A stretch of DNA of 64,000 bases from the NCBI RefSeq assembly GCF_009720365.1, contig NZ_ML769321.1, positions 1 to 64,000 on the forward strand, given 5' to 3'. Below the pieces are notes generated by a model. That model did no database searches and was not told the origin of the DNA. It saw only the letters and a list, made by a program, of their open reading frames with translations. Both the position numbers and the translations under genes were made by a program. This stretch comes from Catellatospora paridis (lineage in GTDB: Bacteria; Actinomycetota; Actinomycetes; Mycobacteriales; Micromonosporaceae). Below, in pieces: positions 18,208 to 26,300 of this stretch (position 1 is its first letter; every line of letters begins with the position of its first letter).

Positions 18208-18221
18208 ACTAATGTACTAGT
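18208..18221 (-). promoter_or_regulatory. probable YtrA-type operator
   Basis: ACTAATGTACTAGT is a 14-bp palindrome with matched ACTA/TAGT ends and an AT-rich sequence unlike the surroundings, 25 bases upstream of the GntR start. YtrA-type regulators bind such short palindromes over their own promoter. Confidence 0.55.
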
Positions 18222-18392
18222 GCGATAGGACACAGCAGATCTTGGCGCGCAAGAGCCGCCGGGACGGTGCTGCGGTTTTCGGGTCGAGGCCGGTACGCTC
18301 CCGCGCAGTCGTGCGCACAACTGACGCTCCGGCGTTCACAACGCGCGCGAACGAGCACCGCGCAAGCGTTTGGTGAGCGAAGGGGAAGCGAC

Positions 18393-19871
18393 ATGACGCA
18401 GCTCGACACCGACCTGGCCCTGCTGGCCGACACCGTGCTGCAGCCGGGCTTCGTCGGCACCGCCGCGCCGGACTGGGTGCGCCGACGCCTCGGCCGCGGC
18501 CTGGGCGGCGTCGCGCTCTACTCCCGCAACATCACCGATCGGGCGCAGGTCGCCGCGCTCACCGCGCAGTTGCGGGCGGAGAACCCAGACGTGGTCATCG
18601 CGGTCGACGAGGAGGCCGGGGACGTCACCCGGCTCGACGCGGGCACCGGCAGCGACCGGCCCGGCAACCTGGCCCTCGGCGCGGTCGACGACGCCGTGCT
18701 GACCGAGGCGGTGGCCCGCGACATCGGTGCCGACCTGGCCGCGGTCGGCGTCACGCTCAACTACGCGCCGACCGTCGACGTCAACTCGAGGCCGGAGAAC
18801 GTGGTCATCGGGGTGCGGTCCTTCGGCGCGGACCCGGCGCTGGTGGCCCGGCACAGCGCGGCCTGGGTGCGCGGCCTGCAGTCGGCCGGCGTCGCGGCCT
18901 GCGCCAAGCACTTCCCCGGCCACGGCGACACGGTCGAGGACTCCCACTACGACGCCGCCCGCGTCGACTCGTCCCGTGCGGAGCTGGCGGCGGTCGCGCT
19001 GCCGCCGTTCGCCGCGGCGATCCGAGCCGGGGTGCGTGCGGTGATGACCGGGCACCTGCTGGTGTCGGCGTACGACGCCGAGCTGCCCGCCACGCTCAGC
19101 CCCGCCCTGCTCGCCGGGCTGCTGCGCGAGGAGCTGGGCTTCGACGGGCTGATCGTCACCGACGGCATCGAGATGGCGGCGGTGGCCCGGCAGTGGGGCG
19201 TCGGCGGGGCGGCGGTGCGGGCGCTGGCCGCGGGTGCGGACGCGATCTGCGTCGGCGGCGAGTACAAGAACGAGGGCATCGTCGGGCTGCTGCGCAACTC
19301 GATCGTCACCGCGGTGCGCGAGGGCGTGCTGGCCGAGCAGCGGCTCGCCGACGCCGCGGCGCGGGTGCGCGAGCTGGCGGCGTGGCAGCGGGTGGCGTCG
19401 GCGGCGACCGTGCCGCGTACGCCCGAGGTGGGGTTGCGGGCGGCCCGGCGCGCCGTGCGGGTGACCGGGCCGGGCCTGCCACTGGCCGCGCCGCCGCACG
19501 TGGTGGAGCTGGACACCCCGACCGGCATCGCGGTGGACCAGGCCATGCCGTGGGGGGTGGCCGCGCCGCTCGGCGCTCGGTGGGCCGCGACGACCGCCGA
19601 GCGGGTGGCCGCCGACGCCGCACCGTCGTGGCTGGACGCGGCGCTGGCCGCTGCCGCCGGCCGCCCGCTGGTCGTGGTGGGACGCGACGTGCGGCAGCGC
19701 CCGTGGGCGGTGGCGGCCCGCGCGGCGCTGCTGGCCGCGCGGCCGGACGCGGTCGTGGTGGAGCTGGGCATGCCGGAACCGGCTCCGGTCGGCGCGACCT
19801 ATCTGGTCACCCACGGCGGCACCCGCGCGTGCGCGGTCGCGGCCGCCGAGGTCCTCACCGGACAGAGCTGA
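18393..19871 (+). CDS. glycoside hydrolase family 3, beta-N-acetylhexosaminidase (NagZ-like)
   Basis: 492 residues, no signal peptide. The GH3 TIM barrel covers ~1-330 with the NagZ-type signature KHFPGHGDTVEDSHYD (His-Asp/Asp-Ser-His loop that serves as acid/base in this subgroup) and the nucleophile region GLIVTDGIEMAAV. A C-terminal extension of ~150 residues is alpha/beta. NagZ enzymes remove GlcNAc from anhydro-muropeptides during cell-wall recycling; actinomycete relatives can be phosphorylases or hydrolases. GAAGGGGAAG just upstream of the ATG at 18393 fixes the start; earlier in-frame codons are Arg-rich and non-coding in character. Confidence 0.9.
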   Translation: MTQLDTDLALLADTVLQPGFVGTAAPDWVRRRLGRGLGGVALYSRNITDRAQVAALTAQLRAENPDVVIAVDEEAGDVTRLDAGTGSDRPGNLALGAVDDAVLTEAVARDIGADLAAVGVTLNYAPTVDVNSRPENVVIGVRSFGADPALVARHSAAWVRGLQSAGVAACAKHFPGHGDTVEDSHYDAARVDSSRAELAAVALPPFAAAIRAGVRAVMTGHLLVSAYDAELPATLSPALLAGLLREELGFDGLIVTDGIEMAAVARQWGVGGAAVRALAAGADAICVGGEYKNEGIVGLLRNSIVTAVREGVLAEQRLADAAARVRELAAWQRVASAATVPRTPEVGLRAARRAVRVTGPGLPLAAPPHVVELDTPTGIAVDQAMPWGVAAPLGARWAATTAERVAADAAPSWLDAALAAAAGRPLVVVGRDVRQRPWAVAARAALLAARPDAVVVELGMPEPAPVGATYLVTHGGTRACAVAAAEVLTGQS

Positions 19872-19922
19872 GGCCACCGCGCCCGGCCACCGCCGCCCGG
19901 GTCCGGACGGGCCCGTTTTGAG

Positions 19923-19987
19923 ATAGACGTTGGCCTATCTGGTCGAGCTTTCGAAGATCGAACTCGATCAGATAGGCCAACGTCTAT
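19923..19987. repeat. long 25-bp inverted repeat (hairpin)
   Basis: The 19872-20242 gap (371 bases) holds no gene. Its first feature is an inverted repeat with 25-base arms (19923-19947 and 19963-19987) that differ at one position, around a 15-base loop containing TTCGAA. The core ATAGACGTTGGCCTATCTG is less GC-rich than its surroundings. It could be the GH3 terminator, a regulator site for the NRPS operon, or the fused ends of a small mobile element. Confidence 0.7.
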
Positions 19988-20173
19988 GGAAGAGGGCGAC
20001 CGCCGCCCACGGTGACGTTGCGCGCCACTGGGACGAATCGACTCGCTCGATCGCCACGGCCACAAAACGGCATGCTGTCGATTGCGTCAGCCGGTTTGCA
20101 GGCCGGAGGCGGTAATGGGTCGAGGGGTGTCTATTCGCAGGCCACGGCTGTCGATGCGTCTCAGTTAAGAGTC

Positions 20174-20202
20174 TTGCCAATTACGGAAATGCACTTTACG
20201 GT
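20174..20202 (+). promoter_or_regulatory. sigma70-type promoter of the NRPS operon
   Basis: TTGCCA (20174-20179), 17-base spacer, TACGGT (20197-20202). The spacing is ideal and the region is the most AT-rich stretch before the NRPS start at 20243. Transcription would begin near 20209, inside the inverted repeat that follows. Confidence 0.6.
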
Positions 20203-20205
20203 GGC

Positions 20206-20228
20206 GTCCGAATCAATCGCATTCGGAC
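20206..20228 (+). promoter_or_regulatory. operator or leader hairpin at the NRPS transcription start
   Basis: GTCCGAAT (20206-20213), 7-base loop, ATTCGGAC (20221-20228): a perfect 8-bp inverted repeat spanning the predicted start of transcription and ending just before the GGGGGAGG ribosome site. It is well placed for a repressor. Confidence 0.55.
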
Positions 20229-20242
20229 GGCGGGGGAGGCGC

Positions 20243-23200
20243 ATGCCCGAGCCCGAGCACGGCCCGCTGACGGCGGCCCAGGAGCGACTGTGGTTCCTGG
20301 ACCGGCTCGACCCCGGCGACGCCGCGTACCACATCTCGACGACCAGCCGCCTGCGCGGCGAGCTGGACCGCGAGCTGCTGGCGCGGGCGTTCGACGACGC
20401 GACCCGCCGGCACGAGAGCCTGCGCACCCGCTTCGGCGACCACGACGGCGTGCCGTACCAGCAGATCCAGCCGCCCCGGCCGACGCCGATCGAGTACACC
20501 GACCTGACCGGCGAACCCGACCCGCAGGCCGCGGCACGTCAGCGGGTCGAGGAACTACTGGCCCGGCCGTTCGACCTGGCGCAGGGCCACCTGATCCGGG
20601 TCGGCCTGCTGCGGCTGGCCGCCGACGAGCACGTGCTGTGCATGGTGGTGCACCACATCGTCGGCGACGGCTGGTCGATGAACCTGCTCTACCGGCAGGT
20701 CACCGAGTCCTACCGCGGCATCGAGCCGACCCCGCCCGCGGTGCGCCACCTCGACCACGCCCGCGACCGGCGCACCGCCGACACCTCGGCGCTCGACTTC
20801 TGGACGGGTGTGTTCGCCGACCCGCCGACGCTGGACCTGCCGCTGGACCGGCCACGCCCCCCGGTGCGCACCTCGTCCGGCGGCGTGGTGCTGCGCGAGT
20901 TCCCGGGCGAGATCCAGCAGGCCGTGCAGGCCGCCGCCCGGCAGCTGCGCTGCACCCCGTTCATGCTGCTGGTGACGCTGTACGAGCTGACCCTGGCGCA
21001 GTTTGCCGGGCAGGACGACATCTGCGTGGGGACCCCGGTCGCGGGGCGTGACGACGTCGCGCTGGAGGCGGTCTTCGGCTACTTCAGCGGCATGCTGGTG
21101 CTGCGCGCCGACCTGTCCGGCGACGTGAGCTTCCGCGACCTGGTGCTGCGCACCCGCAAGTCGTTCATGGAGGCGTTCGCGCACCCGGAGATCCCGTTCG
21201 AGGACCTCACCGCGCGGCTGCACCTGCCCCGCGACCTGAGCCGCAACGCGCTTTTCCAGGCCACCTTCACCCTGCACACCACCATGAACATCTCGGCGAC
21301 GGCGACCGAGGGCTTCGGCGGCCTGGCCGCGGAGGCGTTCGACTCCGGCGCGCCGCACGTCAAGACCGACGTCGCGATGGACGTGCAGACCAGCGTGGAC
21401 GCGATGGACGTGGTGCTGACGTACAACAGCGACCTGTTCGACGCGGCGACCGCGCACGCGCTCGCCGACCGGTTCACCGCGCTGCTGCACGCCGTGCTCG
21501 CCGACCCCGACCTGCGGGTGCGCGAGCTGCCCCTGGTCGACGACGACACCGGGGCCGAGCTGCTGCGCCTGGCCACCGGCCCCGAACTGCCGCAGGCCGA
21601 GCCGCTGCTGTCCCGGATCGAGCACACCGTCGCGGCCACGCCCGACGCGGTCGCACTGATCAGTGGCGGCGAGCGGGTGTCCTACCGCGACCTGTGGATG
21701 CGGTCCGGCGAGCTGGCCGACGCGCTGCGGACCGCCGGGGTCGCCCCGGGCGGGCTGGTCGGGGTCAGCGTGCCGCGCGGGCCGGACCTGGTCGCATCGC
21801 TGCTGGCAGTGTGGCGGGCCGGGGCCGGTTACGTCCCGGTGGACCCGCAGCTGCCCGTCGCCCGCCGCGAGGAGATGACCGCGCAGGCCGCGCTCGCCGC
21901 GGTGCTCACCCCGCAGGGCGTCGCGCCGGGCGCGCCCGTCCCGGCCGCCGCACCCGGCGCGGCATACGTGCTGTTCACCTCCGGATCCACGGGTACGCCC
22001 AAAGCCGTGCTCGTCGGCCGCGCGGCCCTCGACGACCGCACCGCCTGGATGGCCGACGCCTACGCCCTGACCGCCGCCGACCGGGTCGTGCAGTTCGCGG
22101 GTATCGGTTTCGACACGCACGCCGAGGAGATCTGGCCGACCCTGGCCACCGGCGGCACCCTGGTGCTGCTGCCCGACGGCCCGCAGTCGCTGCCCGAGGT
22201 GCTCGCCGCCGACCCCGCCATCACCGTGCTCGACCTGCCCACCGCCTACTGGCAGGCGCTGCTGGACGTGGTGCCCGCCTGGCCCGCCGCGCTGCGCCTG
22301 GTCATCCTCGGCGGCGAGCAGGTCGACGCCGCCGCGGTCGCCGCCTGGCGCGACCGGCACGGCGACCGGATCCGCCTGGTCAACACGTACGGCCCGACCG
22401 AGGCGACGATCATCGCGACCGCCGCCGACCTCGGCCCCGCCGACACGACCCGCCGCCCGCCGATCGGCCGCCCGCTGGCCGGGGTGCGCGCCTACGTGCT
22501 CGACGCGGCCGGCCGCCTCGTGCCGCCGGGTGCGGCCGGCGAGTTGTGCCTGGCCGGGGCCGGGCTGGCCGACGGCTACCTGGGCCGACCCGACCTCACC
22601 GCCGAGCGTTTCGTGGCCGACCCGTACGGGCCGGGCCTGATGTACCGCACCGGCGACCGGGTCCGGCTGCTGCGCGGCGAAGGCACGCTGGAGTTCCTCG
22701 GCCGCGTCGACCGGCAGCTCAAGGTGCGCGGCGTACGCGTCGAGCCGGGCGAGGTCGAAGCCGTCCTCACCGGACACCCGCAGGTCGGGCAGGTGGCCGT
22801 GACCGCGGTCGGCGACACCCTGGTCGGTTACGTCACCGGTGCCGCGGGCGCGGACGAAGTGCGCGCGTACGCCGCATCGCGGCTGCCCGCGCTGCTCGTG
22901 CCCAGCGTGATCGTGGTGCTGCCCGAGCTGCCGCTGACCCGCAACGGCAAGGTCGACCTGCGGGCGCTGCCCCCGGTGACCGTCGGCGACGAGGTCCACG
23001 CCGCGTACGTCGCGCCGCGCACCGACGCCGAGGCGCTGGTCGCCGGGATCTTCACCGAGCTGCTGCCGGTGGACCGGGTCGGCGCGGGCGACGACTTCTT
23101 CGCCCTGGGCGGCCATTCACTGCTGGCCACCCGGGTGATCGCCCGGTTGCGGGCCGCCGTCGACCTGGATCTGCCCATCCGGGCGCTGTTCGACCGGCCC

Positions 23201-23314
23201 ACCGTCGCCGGGTTCGCCACCGCCGTCGAGGAGGCGCTCATCGCCGAGATCGACCGGCTCACCGAGGACGAGGCCGCGGCACAGCTCGCGGCGGCCGGAC
23301 AGGGAGCGCCGTGA
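20243..23314 (+). CDS. NRPS module C-A-PCP, substrate unassigned
   Basis: 1023 residues. Condensation domain ~1-440 with intact H137-HIVGDG; adenylation domain ~460-940 (FTSGSTGTPK near 578, NTYGPTE, GRVDRQLKVRG, NGKVDL); carrier domain with phosphopantetheine Ser959 (LGGHSLL). The specificity pocket read by alignment to GrsA is D-T-E-D-I-G-T-I-I-K; I do not know an exact match, and the acidic E/D pair loosely recalls codes for basic amino acids. The N-terminal C domain means the module receives an upstream acyl or peptidyl group. GGGGGAGG lies before the ATG. It is the first gene of the operon, and its stop overlaps the next start (GTGA). Confidence 0.95.
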   Translation: MPEPEHGPLTAAQERLWFLDRLDPGDAAYHISTTSRLRGELDRELLARAFDDATRRHESLRTRFGDHDGVPYQQIQPPRPTPIEYTDLTGEPDPQAAARQRVEELLARPFDLAQGHLIRVGLLRLAADEHVLCMVVHHIVGDGWSMNLLYRQVTESYRGIEPTPPAVRHLDHARDRRTADTSALDFWTGVFADPPTLDLPLDRPRPPVRTSSGGVVLREFPGEIQQAVQAAARQLRCTPFMLLVTLYELTLAQFAGQDDICVGTPVAGRDDVALEAVFGYFSGMLVLRADLSGDVSFRDLVLRTRKSFMEAFAHPEIPFEDLTARLHLPRDLSRNALFQATFTLHTTMNISATATEGFGGLAAEAFDSGAPHVKTDVAMDVQTSVDAMDVVLTYNSDLFDAATAHALADRFTALLHAVLADPDLRVRELPLVDDDTGAELLRLATGPELPQAEPLLSRIEHTVAATPDAVALISGGERVSYRDLWMRSGELADALRTAGVAPGGLVGVSVPRGPDLVASLLAVWRAGAGYVPVDPQLPVARREEMTAQAALAAVLTPQGVAPGAPVPAAAPGAAYVLFTSGSTGTPKAVLVGRAALDDRTAWMADAYALTAADRVVQFAGIGFDTHAEEIWPTLATGGTLVLLPDGPQSLPEVLAADPAITVLDLPTAYWQALLDVVPAWPAALRLVILGGEQVDAAAVAAWRDRHGDRIRLVNTYGPTEATIIATAADLGPADTTRRPPIGRPLAGVRAYVLDAAGRLVPPGAAGELCLAGAGLADGYLGRPDLTAERFVADPYGPGLMYRTGDRVRLLRGEGTLEFLGRVDRQLKVRGVRVEPGEVEAVLTGHPQVGQVAVTAVGDTLVGYVTGAAGADEVRAYAASRLPALLVPSVIVVLPELPLTRNGKVDLRALPPVTVGDEVHAAYVAPRTDAEALVAGIFTELLPVDRVGAGDDFFALGGHSLLATRVIARLRAAVDLDLPIRALFDRPTVAGFATAVEEALIAEIDRLTEDEAAAQLAAAGQGAP

Positions 23315-26300
23315 CCGACATCGCCGAGAACCCGCAGGCGGTCGCGCTGTCGGCGACGAAGCGCTCGCTGCTGGCCGCGCGGCTGAAGCAGAGCGCCGCC
23401 GCCCCGGCCGCGATCACGCCGCGGGCGGCGGGCGGGCCGGTGCCGCTGTCGCACGCCCAGGAGCGGCTGTGGTTCATGGAGCAGTTCGCGCCGGGCACGG
23501 CCGCGTACACGATCCCGGTGGTGCTGCGGGTGCGCGGTGCGCTGGACCCGGCGGTGCTGCGGGCGGCGCTGAACGCCGTCGCGGCCCGGCACGAGAGCCT
23601 GCGCATGCGGTTCGGTGCGACCGCCGATGGCGAGCCGGTGCTGCACCTCGACGACATCGTCGACGTCGACCTGCCGGTGCTCGACGTGGCCGGTGACGAC
23701 GCCGCCGAGCGCGAGGAGTTCGTGCACCGCGCCGTGCAGACCCGCCTCGCCGAGCCGTTCGACCTGGCCGCCGGCCCGCTGCTGCGCGCCGCCCTCTACC
23801 ACCTCGGCGCTGACGAGCACGTGCTGATGCTCGCCGTGCACCACATCGTCTGCGACGGCTGGTCCGTGGACGTCCTGGTCGGCGAGCTGGTCGCGTACTA
23901 CGACGCGCTTGCCACGGGCGCACCCGAGCCGCTGACGCCGCTGGCGGCGCAGTACGGCGACTTCGCGGTCTGGCAGCGTGCCCGCGTCGTCGACGGTGCG
24001 CACGAGCGGGACGTGGCGTTCTGGAAGGAGCGGCTGACCGGGGTGCCGCCGCTGGACCTGCCGACGGACTCGCCGCGCCCGGTCGAGCAGACGTTCGCCG
24101 GTGCGGCGCACGGCGTGACCCTCGACGGGGAGCTGGTCGGGGCGTTGCAGCGGCTGGCCCGCGAGCACGGGGCGACGCTGTACATGACGCTGCTGGCGGC
24201 GTACGCGGCGGTGCTGGCCCGGCATGCCCGTGCCGACGACTTCGCGATCGGCTCGCCGCAGGCCGGGCGCACCCACGCCGAGCTGGAGCCGCTCATCGGC
24301 ATGTTCGTCAACATGCTGGTCACCCGGATCGACGCGGCCGGCGACCCGACGTTCGCGCAGCTGCTGGGCCGGGTCCGGGAGGCCACCCTGGACGGCTACG
24401 CCCACCAGGACCTGTCGTTCGAGCAGCTGATCACCGAGCTGAACGTGGTCCGCGACGTCGGCCGCTCGGCGGTGTTCCAGGTGGTGTTCGCGCTGCAGAA
24501 CTACACCGCGCCGGGCCGGGCCTCGGCGACGGGGCTGAGCGTGTCGCCGTTCGGCTCCCGGGCCGTGGCGACCCGGTTCGACCTGGAGCTGTCGCTGCTG
24601 GAGGGCGTGGACGGGCTGTGGGGTTCGTTCACGTACAACACCGACCTGTTCACCGCCGACACCGTCGCCCGCCTGGCCGACAGCTTCGAGCAGCTGCTCA
24701 GCGCGGTCGTCGCCGACCCGCACCGGCCGCTGAGCCGCCTGTCGACCGTCACCGGCGCCGCCCGCGAGCAGGTGCTGACCGGCTGGAACGACACGGCCGC
24801 CGCGTTCCCCGACACCGCCACGCTGCACGGGCTGATCCAGCGGCAGGCCGCGGACACTCCGCACGCCCCGGCGCTGACCTTCGAGGGCGACACCCTCACC
24901 TACGCGCAGCTGCTGAGCCGGGCGCACCGCATCGCGCACCGGCTGCGCGAGCACGGCGCGGGACCGGGCCGCCTGGTCGCGGTGTGCGCCGAGCGCAGCC
25001 ACGACCTGGTGGCCGGGCTGCTCGGCGTGCTGATCTCGGGCGCGGCTTACCTGCCGCTGGACCCGGAGTATCCGGCCGAGCGGCTGGCGTTCATGCTCGA
25101 CGACGCCGACGTGGCCGCCGTGCTCACCGCGGGGGACGCCCGCACGGTGCTGCCGGACACGGACCGTCCCGTGCTCGCCCTCGACGACGCGGCCACCTGG
25201 GACGGCGTTCCCGAGACCGCGCCCGAGCCGCTCGCCGGGGCCGACGACGTCGCCTACGCCATCTACACGTCCGGCTCGACCGGCCGCCCGAAGGGCGTGC
25301 TCAACGGGCATCGCGGCATCGTCAACCGGCTGCACTGGATGCAGCGCCGCTACGGCCTGTCCGCCGCGGACACGGTGCTGCAGAAGACCCCGGCCGGGTT
25401 CGACGTGTCGGTGTGGGAGTTTTTCTGGCCGCTGCTGGCCGGAGCGCGGCTGGTGCTGGCCCGGCCCGGCGGCCACAAGGACGCGGCATACCTGCTTGAC
25501 CTGATCGTCGCCGAGGGTGTGACGACCCTGCACTTCGTGCCGTCGATGCTGGGCATGTTCCTGGCCGAGTCCGACGTGGACCGGTGCGGCTCGCTGCGGC
25601 TGATCGTGTGCAGCGGGGAGGAGCTGCCCGTCGACCTGGCGACCCGGACCCTGGCCGCGCTGCCCGGCGCGCAGCTGCACAACCTGTACGGGCCGACCGA
25701 GGCCGCGATCGACGTCACCGCGTACCACTGCACACCGCAGCACCTGGCCGGGCTGGCTCGGGTGCCGATCGGCGCGCCCATCGACAACATGGCCGTCTAC
25801 GTGCTCGACGAGCACGGCGAACCGCTGCCCGTCGGGGTGCCCGGCGAGCTGCACCTGGCCGGTGTCGGCCTGGCCCACGGCTACCTGAACCGGCCCGAGC
25901 TGACCGCGGAGAAGTTCGTCACCGGCCTGTCCGGGCGGCGCCTCTACCGCACCGGTGACCTGGCCCGGTGGCGGCCCGACGGCACGATCGACTTCCTCGG
26001 CCGCATCGACGGCCAGGTGAAGCTGCGCGGCCTGCGCATCGAGCTCGGCGAGATCGAGGCGGCGCTGCGCGACCAGCCCGGCGTCCGCGAGGCGGCCGTC
26101 GTGGTCCGCGAGGACTCACCCGGCGACAGGCGTCTGGCCGCCTACCTCGTGGTCGACGCCGAACCCGACACCGCCGAGGTGCGGGCGGCCCTCAAGCGGC
26201 GGCTGCCCGACTACATGGTGCCCACCGCATACGTGGTGCTCGACGCGCTCCCGCTGAGCCCGAGCGGCAAGCTGGATCGCCGGTCGCTGCCCGCGCCGCA

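Noticed and set aside
19923-19987. Insertion-sequence terminal repeats
   Set aside because: No transposase frame lies between or beside the arms, and only 15 bases separate them; kept as an unexplained hairpin.
20012-20242. In-frame extension of the first NRPS upstream of 20243
   Set aside because: It crosses the promoter-like TTGCCA/TACGGT and lacks C-domain sequence; the ATG at 20243 has a strong ribosome site.
20555-23116. 853-codon minus-strand frame under the first NRPS
   Set aside because: Low-complexity Gln/Val/Arg product; C, A and PCP motifs are on the plus strand.
21694-23310. Upstream extension of the NRPS-MFS frame
   Set aside because: It lies entirely inside the first NRPS in another frame and has Arg-rich non-coding character; the GTG at 23311 is overlapped with the real stop.
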